64,000 nucleotides of DNA. Origin: JAMHWF01 sp964371405. Its GTDB lineage: Bacteria > Pseudomonadota > Gammaproteobacteria > Burkholderiales > Burkholderiaceae_C. The position numbers and the translations under genes are program-made. Below the pieces are notes generated by a model that worked only from the letters and a program-made list of their open reading frames with translations, was not told where the DNA came from and ran no database searches. The stretch is taken from contig CAYJLV010000015.1 in assembly GCA_964371405.1 (NCBI GenBank), positions 10,869 to 74,868 of the forward strand. The letters are read 5' to 3'. Shown piece after piece: positions 1 to 10,087 of the stretch (its first letter is position 1; each line of letters opens with the position of its first letter).

Positions 1-1924
<1,924 letters not shown>

Positions 1925-2026
1925 GCCGGATTCTGACTGCGCCGCCGGCGCGCGCCCACTCTCGGCAACCCTCAACGATAGAGCGCCCTCACTAGCCGGC
2001 GGGGCCCATTGCGCCGACGCGGCGCC

Positions 2027-2032
2027 TATAGT
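2027..2032 (+). promoter_or_regulatory. Candidate -10 element (TATAGT) for the phasin gene
   Basis: TATAGT lies 44 bases before the phasin ATG. No convincing -35 hexamer sits at the usual distance, so this is only a plausible promoter. Confidence 0.35.
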
Positions 2033-2075
2033 CGCAGCGACGTTCGGTTTCCATCAGCAGACAGCAGGAGCACGC

Positions 2076-2576
2076 ATGGTCAAGAAGCTCAAGTCCCTCA
2101 GCGAGAAGCAGCAGGCATCGGGGGCGCGCCTGTTCGACAGCGAACTCGCCGGCACGGTGCGCGACTCGGCGCAGCAGATCTGGCTGGCCGGGCTCGGCGC
2201 ATTCAGCAAGGCGCAGGCCGAAGGAGGCAAGGTGTTCGACGCGCTGGTCAAGGAAGGCGTCAGCCTTCAGCGCAAGACGCAGTCGGCCGCCGAGGAGCGC
2301 ATCAGCGACGTGACGACGAAGATGTCGACGATGGCCGGCGACGTGTCGGCCAAGGCCGGCCAGCAATGGGACAAGCTCGAATCGATCTTCGAGGAGCGCA
2401 CCGCACGCGCAATGAACAAGCTCGGAGTGCCGACGCACAAGGATCTCGATGCGCTGGCCGCACGCGTCGACGCGCTCACCGCAGCGCTCAAGGGCCGCGT
2501 GAAAGCGGCGGCCAAGCCCGCGGCGAAAGCGCCGCGCAAGGCGCCGGCCAAGCGCGCCGCGCGCAAGGCGGGCTGA
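2076..2576 (+). CDS. Phasin-family (PHA granule-associated) protein
   Basis: Small amphipathic protein of the PhaF/PhaI phasin type, 166 residues, expected to coat polyhydroxyalkanoate granules and link them to DNA. The N-terminal half has the phasin core (SAQQIWLAGLGAFSKAQ), followed by a predicted helical stretch. The C-terminal ~30 residues are a Lys/Ala/Pro-rich histone-like tail (repeats of AAKPA and APRKAPAK), as in PhaF-type proteins. A purine-rich Shine-Dalgarno sequence (CAGGAG, 2065-2070) precedes the ATG. It stands alone, divergent from the sensor kinase. No PHA synthase is nearby, so the role rests on family resemblance. Confidence 0.88.
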   Translation: MVKKLKSLSEKQQASGARLFDSELAGTVRDSAQQIWLAGLGAFSKAQAEGGKVFDALVKEGVSLQRKTQSAAEERISDVTTKMSTMAGDVSAKAGQQWDKLESIFEERTARAMNKLGVPTHKDLDALAARVDALTAALKGRVKAAAKPAAKAPRKAPAKRAARKAG

Positions 2577-2602
2577 GCGGCGGGCGGCGCTGCGCGGTCG
2601 TC

Positions 2603-3085
2603 CTACGGCGTGAACACGCCCGGGAACACCCACAGCAGCGCCGCCGTCATCGTGGCGTAGCGCGCGAACTTGCCGATCGCCATGTAGAGCACGCAGGGCC
2701 AGAAAGCCATGCGCAGCCAGCCGGCGACGGCGCATAGCGGGTCGCCCACGATCGGCAGCCAGGCGAGCAGGCAGGCGCGCGGCCCGAAACGCTCGAGCCA
2801 AGCCAGCGCGCGCGACTCGACGCGCCGGTGCGTCACGCGTTCGTAGGCACGCTCGGCGCCGCAGCCCATCCAGTACGAGATCGCGCCGCCCGCCGTGTTG
2901 CCCGCGGTGGCGACGAGCACGGCAGGCCAGAACATCGCCGGGTTGAGCTTGACCAAGCCGAACACGGCGGGCTCGGAGCCGACCGGCAGCAGCGTCGCCG
3001 ACACCAGCGCGACGACGAACACGGTGCTCAGTCCGTAGCGCGGCAGCGCGAGCGCGACGAGCAACGCGGCGAACCCAGCCTCCAT
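2603..3085 (-). CDS. YqaA/DedA-type SNARE-associated membrane protein
   Basis: Integral membrane protein of 160 residues related to YqaA in the DedA/VTT superfamily. It shows hydrophobic segments, the glycine-rich re-entrant region NTAGGAISYWMG, and the conserved VGDPLCAVAGWLR segment. DedA relatives take part in lipid scrambling or membrane homeostasis; the substrate of this subfamily is not settled. The ATG at 3083-3085 begins MEAGFAALLVALALP. It converges on the phasin gene and is divergent from dusB. Confidence 0.82.
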   Translation of the reverse strand: MEAGFAALLVALALPRYGLSTVFVVALVSATLLPVGSEPAVFGLVKLNPAMFWPAVLVATAGNTAGGAISYWMGCGAERAYERVTHRRVESRALAWLERFGPRACLLAWLPIVGDPLCAVAGWLRMAFWPCVLYMAIGKFARYATMTAALLWVFPGVFTP

Positions 3086-3138
3086 GGCGGCGATTATCGG
3101 AGCGCCTGCGCTGCAGCGAACGCGCCCGCACGGATCGC

Positions 3139-3144
3139 TATACT
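3139..3144 (+). promoter_or_regulatory. Candidate -10 element (TATACT) for dusB-fis
   Basis: TATACT lies 50 bases before the dusB ATG in the divergent spacer. The -35 is not obvious. Confidence 0.4.
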
Positions 3145-3193
3145 CCTGCCTCCTTTTCGGGCAGTCCACTTCGCTCTCGCGTTCGCCACGACC

Positions 3194-4309
3194 ATGCGCC
3201 TCGGCCCCCACGAACTGACGAACACCCTGTTCGTCGCCCCGATGGCGGGCGTGACCGACCGGCCGTTTCGCAAGCTCTGCAGGCGCCTCGGCGCAGGCTA
3301 TGCCGTCAGCGAGATGGTCACGTCGCGGCGCGACCTGTGGGCGAGCCTGAAGACTTCGCGCCGCGCGAACCACGAAGGCGAGGCCGCACCGATCGCGGTG
3401 CAGATCGCCGGCACCGACGCCGCGATGATGGCCGACGCCGCGCGCTACAACATCGACCGCGGCGCCCAGATCATCGACATCAACATGGGCTGCCCGGCCA
3501 AGAAGGTGTGCAGCAAATGGGCGGGTGCTGCGCTGATGCAGGACGAGCCGCTCGCGCTGGCGATCGTCGAGGCCGTCGTCGCCGCCTGCGCGCCGCAGGG
3601 CGTGCCGGTCACGCTGAAGATGCGCGCCGGCTGGTGTGCCGCCGAGCGCAACGCCGTGCGCATCGCGCGCGCCGCCGAGTCCGCCGGCGTCGCGATGGTC
3701 GCCGTGCATGGACGCACGCGCGAGCAGGGCTACGCCGGCAGCGCCGAATACGAAACGATCGCCGCGGTGAAGGCGGCGCTGGTGATCCCCGTCGTCGCCA
3801 ACGGCGATATCGACACGCCCGCAAAGGCGCGCGACGTGCTCGCCGCCACCGGCGCCGACGCGCTGATGATCGGCCGCGCCGCGCAGGGCCGGCCGTGGAT
3901 CTTCGGCGACATCGCGCACTTCCTCGCCACCGGCCGGCACCGTGCGCCGCCCGCGGTGCGCGACGTGCGCGCCTGGATGCTCGAACACCTGCTCGACCAC
4001 TACGCGCTGTACGGCGAGGCCGCGGGCGTGCGCAGCGCGCGCAAGCACATCGGCTGGGCGGTGCACGCGCTGCCCGGCGGTGGGGCGTTTCGCGCACGCA
4101 TGAATGCGATCGACGACGCCGGTGCGCAGTGGCGCGCCGTCGGCGACTGGTTCGATGCGCTTGCCGAGCGCCACGATCGGCTGCCGACCGCAGCCGCCAA
4201 CGACGACCCGATGTCGGCCCCCAGGGCCGGGCTGCGCCCGCCCCGCCCCCCGCGGGGGTCAAGGAAACTTGGGGCGGCCCGGCGTTTCCTTGCGAGTCTC
4301 CAGGCATGA
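3194..4309 (+). CDS. dusB: tRNA-dihydrouridine synthase B
   Basis: FMN enzyme that reduces uridine to dihydrouridine in the tRNA D-loop. TIM-barrel signatures are clear: VAPMAGVTDRPFR near residue 15, the catalytic motif INMGCPAKKVCSKWAG with the active Cys, the VHGRTREQGYAG phosphate/FMN region, and ANGDI followed by GADALMIGRAAQGRPW. At 371 residues it is somewhat longer than usual. The last ~26 residues (from GLRPPRPP) are encoded by a C-rich palindromic repeat rather than by family sequence. It overlaps fis by four bases (ATGA), the standard dusB-fis operon arrangement. Confidence 0.97.
   Translation: MRLGPHELTNTLFVAPMAGVTDRPFRKLCRRLGAGYAVSEMVTSRRDLWASLKTSRRANHEGEAAPIAVQIAGTDAAMMADAARYNIDRGAQIIDINMGCPAKKVCSKWAGAALMQDEPLALAIVEAVVAACAPQGVPVTLKMRAGWCAAERNAVRIARAAESAGVAMVAVHGRTREQGYAGSAEYETIAAVKAALVIPVVANGDIDTPAKARDVLAATGADALMIGRAAQGRPWIFGDIAHFLATGRHRAPPAVRDVRAWMLEHLLDHYALYGEAAGVRSARKHIGWAVHALPGGGAFRARMNAIDDAGAQWRAVGDWFDALAERHDRLPTAAANDDPMSAPRAGLRPPRPPRGSRKLGAARRFLASLQA
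4216..4291 (+). repeat. C-rich palindromic repeat overlapping the 3' end of dusB
   Basis: Contains a perfect 12-base GC palindrome (4247-4258) and then an inverted repeat AAGGAAAC / GTTTCCTT (4261-4268 and 4284-4291) with a 15-base loop. It supplies the last dusB codons and ends 14 bases before the fis ATG. Related C-rich palindromes occur at 20998-21030 and 63915-63965, and similar elements are frequent between genes in Burkholderiales. Confidence 0.6.
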
Positions 4310-4542
4310 AGAAAGTGCACGTCGAGCAGTGCATCCGCGACAGCCTCGACAGCTATTTCAAGGACTTGCGCGGTGTCGAGCCGCACGCGATGTACGAGAT
4401 GATGATGAACGTCGTCGAGCGCCCGCTGCTCGACATCGTCATGCGTCACGCCGAAGGCAACCAGTCGAAGGCCGCCGAGTGGCTCGGCATCAACCGCAAC
4501 ACGCTGCGACGCAAGCTCGTCGAGCACAAGCTGATCAAGTGA
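4306..4542 (+). CDS. fis: DNA-binding protein Fis
   Basis: Nucleoid-associated and transcription factor of 78 residues, the usual betaproteobacterial length. The C-terminal helix-turn-helix NQSKAAEWLGINRNTLRRKL is the canonical Fis DNA-binding motif; the N-terminal half is the dimerisation and activation part. The ATG overlaps the dusB stop, so the two are probably translationally coupled. A repeat-derived hairpin just upstream could modulate expression (inference). Confidence 0.97.
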   Translation: MKKVHVEQCIRDSLDSYFKDLRGVEPHAMYEMMMNVVERPLLDIVMRHAEGNQSKAAEWLGINRNTLRRKLVEHKLIK

Positions 4543-4552
4543 GGGCGCTGCC

Positions 4553-6145
4553 ATGTCGTCGAAGTTGACCGCCCTGCTCTCCGTCTCCGACAAGACGGGG
4601 GTCGTCGAGCTGGCGCAGGCGCTCGCCGCGCTCGGCGTGCGCCTGGTGTCGACCGGCGGCACCGCCAAGCTGCTGGCCGACAACGGACTCGCCGTCACCG
4701 AGGTCGCCGAGCTGACCGGATTCCCCGAGATGCTCGACGGCCGCGTCAAGACGCTGCACCCCGTCGTGCACGGCGGCCTGCTGGCGCGGCGCGCGCTGCC
4801 CGAGCACCGCGCTGCGCTCGAGCAGCACGGCATCGGCACGATCGACCTGCTCGTCGTCAACCTCTATCCGTTCGAGGCCACCGTCGCCAAGCCCGGCTGC
4901 ACGCTGGAGGACGCGATCGAGAACATCGATATCGGCGGCCCGGCGATGGTGCGCTCGGCGGCCAAGAACTGGCAGGACGTCGCCGTGCTGACCGACGCGT
5001 CGCAATACGCTGCAGTGCTCGCCGAGCTGCGCCAGGGCGGCAAGGTCGGCGACGCGACGCGCTTCGCGCTCGCCGTCGCCGCGTTCAACCGCATCAGCAA
5101 CTACGACGCCGCGATCAGCGACTACCTGTCGTCGCTGCAGCCCGACGGCCAGCGCAGCGAGTTCCCGGCGCAGAGCAACGGCCGCTTCGTCAAGCTGCAG
5201 GACCTGCGCTACGGCGAGAACCCGCACCAGGCCGCCGCGTTCTACCGCGACCTGCACCCCGCGCCCGGCTCGCTGGTCGCGGCTCGCCAGTTGCAGGGCA
5301 AGGAGCTCTCGTACAACAACATCGCCGACGCCGATGCGGCCTGGGAGTGCGTCAAGTCGTTCGACACGCCGGCCTGCGTCATCGTCAAGCACGCCAACCC
5401 CTGCGGCGTCGCGCTCGGCGCGAACGCGGCCGAAGCCTACGACAAGGCATTCAAGACCGATCCGACCTCGGCCTTCGGCGGCATCATCGCGTTCAACGTC
5501 CCCGTCGACGGGGCCGCGGCGCAGTCGGTGGCCAAGCTGTTCGTCGAGGTGCTGATCGCGCCGGCCTACAGCGACGAGGCGCGCGCCATCTTTGCCGCCA
5601 AGGCCAACCTGCGCGTGCTCGAGATCGCGCTCGACGGCGTGCAACGCGGCGGCCCGACGGCGTGGCAGCAGGGCCGCAATGCGCACGACGTGAAGCGCGT
5701 CGGCTCGGGCCTGCTGATCCAGAGCGCCGACAACCGCGAAGTCGCCAAGGGCGAGTTGAAGGTCGTGACGAAGAAGGCGCCGACGCCGCAGCAGCTCGAC
5801 GACCTGCTGTTCGCGTGGAAGGTGGCGAAGTACGTCAAGAGCAACGCCATCGTGTTCTGCGGCGGCGGCATGACGCTGGGCGTCGGCGCGGGGCAGATGA
5901 GCCGCATCGACTCGGCGCGCATCGCGTCGATCAAGGCGCAGAACGCGGGGCTGACGCTGGCCGGCTCGGCGGTGGCGAGCGACGCCTTCTTCCCGTTTCG
6001 CGACGGGCTCGACGTCGTCGTCGACAACGGAGCGGCCTGCGTGATCCAGCCCGGCGGCAGCGTGCGCGACGACGAAGTCGTCGCCGCTGCCGACGAGCGC
6101 GGCATCGCGATGGTGTTCACCGGCGTGCGCCACTTCCGCCACTGA
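4553..6145 (+). CDS. purH: Bifunctional AICAR formyltransferase / IMP cyclohydrolase
   Basis: Catalyses the last two steps of de novo purine synthesis, AICAR to FAICAR to IMP. The 530 residues cover an N-terminal MGS-like cyclohydrolase domain (STGGTAKLL, then KTLHPVVHGGLLARR) and a C-terminal formyltransferase domain with LRYGENPHQAA, VKHANPCGVA and GGGMTLGVGAGQMSR. It starts 10 bases after the fis stop, consistent with a dusB-fis-purH transcription unit. Confidence 0.98.
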   Translation: MSSKLTALLSVSDKTGVVELAQALAALGVRLVSTGGTAKLLADNGLAVTEVAELTGFPEMLDGRVKTLHPVVHGGLLARRALPEHRAALEQHGIGTIDLLVVNLYPFEATVAKPGCTLEDAIENIDIGGPAMVRSAAKNWQDVAVLTDASQYAAVLAELRQGGKVGDATRFALAVAAFNRISNYDAAISDYLSSLQPDGQRSEFPAQSNGRFVKLQDLRYGENPHQAAAFYRDLHPAPGSLVAARQLQGKELSYNNIADADAAWECVKSFDTPACVIVKHANPCGVALGANAAEAYDKAFKTDPTSAFGGIIAFNVPVDGAAAQSVAKLFVEVLIAPAYSDEARAIFAAKANLRVLEIALDGVQRGGPTAWQQGRNAHDVKRVGSGLLIQSADNREVAKGELKVVTKKAPTPQQLDDLLFAWKVAKYVKSNAIVFCGGGMTLGVGAGQMSRIDSARIASIKAQNAGLTLAGSAVASDAFFPFRDGLDVVVDNGAACVIQPGGSVRDDEVVAAADERGIAMVFTGVRHFRH

Positions 6146-6193
6146 CGTAACCCCGGGGCTGGGACCGCACAGCGGCCCGCTACGATCGCCGCC

Positions 6194-6811
6194 ATGACCC
6201 TGCCCCAGGCCGCCGGCCTGCTGCTCGCCTTCATCGCACGGCTGATCACCGGCGCGCAGGGCCACTGGCAGGGCAGCCCGCCGAAGGCCGAGCAGCGCAT
6301 CTATTTCGCCAACCACCAGAGCCACTTCGACTGGGTGCTGATCTGGGCCGCGCTGCCGCGCGACCTGCGCGCCGCCACGCGGCCGATCGCCGCGCGCGAC
6401 TACTGGACGGCGACGCGCTTCAAGCGCTGGCTGACGAGCGAGGTGTTCAACGCCGTCTACGTCAGCCGCCAGCGCGCGCAGGACGAAGACCCGCTCGAAC
6501 CGCTGACCGAGGCGCTGCGCCACGGCGACTCGCTCGTCATCTTTCCCGAGGGCACGCGCAGCAGCAAGGGCGTGCCGCAGCCGTTCAAGGCCGGGCTCTT
6601 TCACCTGGCCGAGCAGTTCCCCGAGGTGACGCTGATCCCGACCTGGATCGACAACGTGCAGCGCGTGATGCCCAAGGGCGAGGTCGTTCCGGTGCCGATC
6701 CTGTGCTCCGTCACGTTCGGCGCGCCGGTCACGCTGCAGCCGGGCGAGGACAAGCAGGTTTTCCTGGAGCGCGCGCGTTCGGCGGTGCTGGCGCTGCACG
6801 GGGGGCCCTGA
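6194..6811 (+). CDS. plsC: 1-acyl-glycerol-3-phosphate acyltransferase family protein
   Basis: Membrane acyltransferase that converts lysophosphatidate to phosphatidate. The catalytic HX4D box is NHQSHFDW and the substrate-binding box is FPEGTRSSKG. The 205 residues include an N-terminal hydrophobic anchor. It is five bases from the following CdsA-like gene, forming a phospholipid synthesis pair. The symbol is assigned by family; it may be one of several PlsC paralogues. Confidence 0.88.
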   Translation: MTLPQAAGLLLAFIARLITGAQGHWQGSPPKAEQRIYFANHQSHFDWVLIWAALPRDLRAATRPIAARDYWTATRFKRWLTSEVFNAVYVSRQRAQDEDPLEPLTEALRHGDSLVIFPEGTRSSKGVPQPFKAGLFHLAEQFPEVTLIPTWIDNVQRVMPKGEVVPVPILCSVTFGAPVTLQPGEDKQVFLERARSAVLALHGGP

Positions 6812-6816
6812 CCGCC

Positions 6817-7785
6817 ATGGGAGCCTTGCGCCGCTTGAGCGTCGAGCAGCAGGTGGGTCTGCTGTTCGTCACATTGTTCGGGCTGCTCGCGCTCGTGACC
6901 GCCGTCGCCGTGCTGCGCGCGCTGCGCGACGCCGACGCCGAGGCGGCGGCTGCGCGCCGCGCCTTCGGGCACGACCTGCGCGCCGTCTGGATCGGCGCCG
7001 TGCTGTTCTGGATCGCGTGGGCCTCGGGCGCGTTCGTCGCGACACTGTTGTTCGCGCTGGTGTCGTTCATCGCGCTGCGCGAGTTCATCACGCTGACGCA
7101 CACGCGGCGCGGCGACCACCGCAGCCTGATCGCCGCCTTCTTCGTCGTGCTGCCGGTGCAGTACGTGCTGGCCGGCTCGCGCTCGTTCAACCTGTTCAGC
7201 GTGTTCATTCCGGTCTATGCGTTCGCTGCACTGCCGATCCTCGGCGCGCTCGGCAACGACCCGACGCGATTTCTCGAACGCACGGCCAAGATCCAGTGGG
7301 GGACGATGGTCTGCGTCTACGGCATGAGCCACGCGCCGGCGCTGTTGCTGCTCGACTTCCCGCGCTACGAGGGGCGGGGCGCCTTCCTCGTGCTGTTCCT
7401 CGTGCTCGTCGTCGCGGCGGCGCAGGTGGCGCAGCGCACGGCCGGCCGGCGCCTGCGCGCACTGCCCGCGGCGCGCCAGATCAGCCGCAGCTTCACCTGG
7501 CAGGCCTGGGCGCTCGGCGCGCTGGCCGGCGGCTTCGTCGGGCTGCTGCTCTACTGGGCGACGCCGTTCAAGGCCGGCCAGGCGCTGTTCATGGGCTTCG
7601 CGGCGGGCGGCGCCGGCACGCTGGGCGAACTGGTGATGAATGCCTTGAAGCGCGACGCCGGCGTGCGCCACTGGGGCGGCCGCCCCACCGTGACGGGCGC
7701 TGTCGGCCTGCTCGACCGCGTGGCGCCGCTGTGCTTCGCGGCGCCGGTGTTCTTTCATTCGGTGCGCTGGTACTTCGGAGTGTGA
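6817..7785 (+). CDS. CdsA-like phosphatidate cytidylyltransferase with eroded signature
   Basis: Polytopic membrane protein of 322 residues in the CdsA family (CDP-diacylglycerol synthesis). The overall hydrophobic pattern and the C-terminal LCFAAPVFFHSVRW fit. The diagnostic C-terminal signature, normally KRxxxxKD...HGGxxDRxD, reads ALKRDAGVRHWGG then TGAVGLLDRVAPL: the KD Asp, the HGG motif and the last Asp are all replaced. It may therefore be inactive or have altered chemistry. It is paired with the plsC-like gene. Confidence 0.8.
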   Translation: MGALRRLSVEQQVGLLFVTLFGLLALVTAVAVLRALRDADAEAAAARRAFGHDLRAVWIGAVLFWIAWASGAFVATLLFALVSFIALREFITLTHTRRGDHRSLIAAFFVVLPVQYVLAGSRSFNLFSVFIPVYAFAALPILGALGNDPTRFLERTAKIQWGTMVCVYGMSHAPALLLLDFPRYEGRGAFLVLFLVLVVAAAQVAQRTAGRRLRALPAARQISRSFTWQAWALGALAGGFVGLLLYWATPFKAGQALFMGFAAGGAGTLGELVMNALKRDAGVRHWGGRPTVTGAVGLLDRVAPLCFAAPVFFHSVRWYFGV

Positions 7786-7787
7786 AC

Positions 7788-8336
7788 TTGAGAATCCTCG
7801 GCATCGATCCCGGTCTGCGGACCACGGGCTTTGGCGTCATCGACGCCGACGGCGGCGAGCTGGCCTACGTCGTCAGCGGCACGATCGCGACCGACAGCAT
7901 CGAAGGCGGCGCGCTGCCGGCGCGGCTGAAGGTCATCTTCGACGGCATCGCCGAGATCGTGCAGCGTTTCCAGCCCGACTGCGCGGCCGTCGAGATCGTG
8001 TTCGTCAACGTCAACCCGCAGAGCACATTGCTGCTCGGCCAGGCGCGCGGTGCCGCACTCACGGGGCTGGTGGCGCACGACGTGGCCGTCGTCGAATACA
8101 CCGCGCTGCAGATGAAGAAGGCCATCGTCGGCCACGGCCAGGCGAAAAAGGAGCAGGTGCAGCAGATGGTCTCGAAGCTGCTGAAGTTGCCGGGCCTGCC
8201 CGGCAAGGACGCCGCCGACGCGCTCGGCCTCGCCGTCTGCCACGCCCACGCGGCGCGTTCGTTCGCCGCGATCGACAAGGCGGCCACGCGCGCCGGCGGC
8301 ACGAAGTCGCAGTACCGCGCGGGGCGCAGCCGCTGA
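7788..8336 (+). CDS. ruvC: Holliday junction endodeoxyribonuclease RuvC
   Basis: Resolves Holliday junctions with RuvAB. The 182 residues carry the RNase H-fold acidic residues: Asp in ILGIDPGLRTTG, Glu in AVEIVFVNVNP, and the two Asp of DAADALGLAVCH. TTG at 7788 is preferred because GGAG at 7777-7780 is seven bases upstream; a GTG at 7782 overlapping the cdsA-like stop is in frame but too close to that site. ruvA and ruvB are not next to it here. Confidence 0.96.
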   Translation: MRILGIDPGLRTTGFGVIDADGGELAYVVSGTIATDSIEGGALPARLKVIFDGIAEIVQRFQPDCAAVEIVFVNVNPQSTLLLGQARGAALTGLVAHDVAVVEYTALQMKKAIVGHGQAKKEQVQQMVSKLLKLPGLPGKDAADALGLAVCHAHAARSFAAIDKAATRAGGTKSQYRAGRSR

Positions 8337-8360
8337 CCCGCGACTCCACCGAGGTGAACC

Positions 8361-8792
8361 ATGAGCATCGAACGATTCATGCACGGCTACAAGGCGGCCT
8401 GGGAACAGCGCGACGAGGCGCTCTTCTGCGCCCTTTTCACCGCCGAAGGCGAGTACCGCAACACGCCGTTCGCGGTGCAGCGCGGGCCGGCGGAACTGGC
8501 GGCGTACTGGCAGCGCGTCAAGCTGCAGCAAGACGTGCGTGTCGACTACGACATCCTCGCCTCGGCGCCGGACTCGGGTATCGCGCACTGGCGCGTCACC
8601 TACCAGGTGGCCTCGGAGGAGCTGTTTCGCGTCTGGGCGCAATCGACAGGTACGAATCTCGTCGCACGCAAGCCGGGCGACCCGCTGCCGCGCATGGCGC
8701 TCGACGGCGTGCTGCAGGCGCATTTCGATGCCGGCGGACTGTGCCGCTCGTGCCGCCTGTGGTGGCACAGCATGCCGCAGGACGCGACGTGA
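8361..8792 (+). CDS. NTF2/SnoaL-like small protein
   Basis: A 143-residue protein with the cone-like NTF2 fold pattern (FMHGYKAAWEQRDEALFCALF near the start, WRVTYQ strands later). Such proteins act as small-molecule-binding or isomerase/hydratase scaffolds, but no catalytic residues can be assigned by eye. A ribosome binding site (GAGGTG, 8350-8355) precedes the ATG. No operon partner is evident. Confidence 0.7.
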   Translation: MSIERFMHGYKAAWEQRDEALFCALFTAEGEYRNTPFAVQRGPAELAAYWQRVKLQQDVRVDYDILASAPDSGIAHWRVTYQVASEELFRVWAQSTGTNLVARKPGDPLPRMALDGVLQAHFDAGGLCRSCRLWWHSMPQDAT

Positions 8793-8896
8793 TTCGGTCC
8801 CGCGCCGCGCGCACGGCAGGCGCGCGGCCGATGCGCGCATTGAGCCAGGTCAACTCCGGGGCGAGGTATCCCTAGAACGATCCTATCGCTAGCCCC

Positions 8897-8928
8897 GATT
8901 CCTGTGCGCCGGCGGCGCGCACAGAATC
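8897..8928. promoter_or_regulatory. Inverted repeat in spacer before the NMT1-type binding protein
   Basis: GATT-C-CTGTGCGC and GCGCACAG-AATC form an imperfect palindrome with a 7-base centre, 60 bases upstream of the next ATG. It could be an operator or a hairpin; no specific regulator is implied. Confidence 0.35.
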
Positions 8929-8987
8929 AGTGCCAATGCTCTCGCTGCCGTCGCGATGACACGAACGACAGTCACTTGGGAATCGTC

Positions 8988-10037
8988 ATGTACCGTTTTC
9001 CGACCTCGCGCGCACGCGCCGTCGGGGCCTGTTGCGTGCTCGTCGCCGGTCTCGCGGCCGCGGCGGCGAGCCGCGCCGAGGACATGCCGGTACGCGTGCT
9101 GCTCGACGGCCGCTTCGAGGGGCCGGCGGCGCTGTTCGTCGTACCGCACGCCAGGGGCTACTTCAAGCAGGAGAAGCTGAACGTCGTCATAGACGCCGGC
9201 AGCGGCTCGACCGGCACCGTCGCGCGCGTCGCCGCCGGCGCCTACGACATCGGCTTTGCCGACCTGGCGGCGCTGATGGAGTTCCACGCCAACCAGCCCG
9301 CCGCGCCGAACAAGCCGGTGGCCGTGATGATGGTCTACAACAGCACGCCGGCGGCCGTGCTGGCGCTGAAGAAATCAGGCATCCGCACGCCCTCCGACCT
9401 CAACGGCAGGAAGCTCGGCGCGCCGCTGCTCGACGCCAGCCGACGCGCCTGGCCGGTGTTCGCCCAGGCCAACCAGATCGAGCACGTCGTCTGGACTGCG
9501 ACCGGCGCCGGGCGCCGCGAAGCCATGCTGATCGACGGCGAGGTCGACGCCATCACCGGCCTGTGGTTCACGTTGCTGCTCGACCTCGAGGCACGCGGCG
9601 TGCAGACGGCCGACATCGTCGTGCTGCCCTACCACAGCCACGGCGTCAAGCTCTACGGCAACGCGATCGTCGTCGGCGAAGCCTTCCTGAAGCAGCACCC
9701 CGAGGCAGTGAAGGGCTTCCTGCGGGCGTTCACCAAGGGCGTGCACGACGTCGTCGCCGACCCGAAGTCGGCGATCACCGCGCTGAAGGCGCGCGACGCC
9801 CAGATCGACGAGGCGGTCGAGCTGCGCCGGCTGCAGCTCGCGCTCGCCGCGACAGTGCTCACCGCCGATGCGCGCGCCGAAGGCTTCGGCAGCGTCGTCG
9901 CGCCGCGGCTGAACCTGATGGCCAGCCAGGTGTCGGACGCCCTCGGCACCAAGGAGCGCGTCAATCCGAACGCCGTCTGGAACGGCTCGTTCCTGCCCGG
10001 GTTGACCGAGCGCAACGTCTTCCTGGCGCGCAAGTAG
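8988..10037 (+). CDS. ABC transporter substrate-binding protein, NMT1/THI5-like
   Basis: Periplasmic solute-binding protein of 349 residues with a Sec signal peptide (hydrophobic core then SRAED). The NMT1/SsuA-type fold is indicated by RGYFKQEKLNVVIDAGSGSTG, the IGFADLAALM segment and AVKGFLRAFTKGVHDVVADP. Relatives bind sulfonates, nitrate, thiamine precursors or pyrimidines; the ligand here is unknown. No permease or ATPase gene flanks it, so it is an orphan component. The ATG at 8988 was chosen because it precedes the signal peptide directly. Confidence 0.85.
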   Translation: MYRFPTSRARAVGACCVLVAGLAAAAASRAEDMPVRVLLDGRFEGPAALFVVPHARGYFKQEKLNVVIDAGSGSTGTVARVAAGAYDIGFADLAALMEFHANQPAAPNKPVAVMMVYNSTPAAVLALKKSGIRTPSDLNGRKLGAPLLDASRRAWPVFAQANQIEHVVWTATGAGRREAMLIDGEVDAITGLWFTLLLDLEARGVQTADIVVLPYHSHGVKLYGNAIVVGEAFLKQHPEAVKGFLRAFTKGVHDVVADPKSAITALKARDAQIDEAVELRRLQLALAATVLTADARAEGFGSVVAPRLNLMASQVSDALGTKERVNPNAVWNGSFLPGLTERNVFLARK

Positions 10038-10060
10038 CTCCCTCTGCCGCCCTCACCCCC

Positions 10061-10086
10061 GCCCTCTCCCACGAGTGGGATAGGGC
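10061..10086. terminator. Bidirectional hairpin between convergent genes
   Basis: GCCCTCTCCCAC / GTGGGATAGGGC is a 12-base stem with one mismatch and a 2-base centre, in the 50-base gap between two converging stops. It belongs to the CCCTCTCCC-type palindromes also seen at 17832-17922. There is no T-run. Confidence 0.5.
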
Positions 10087-10087
10087 G

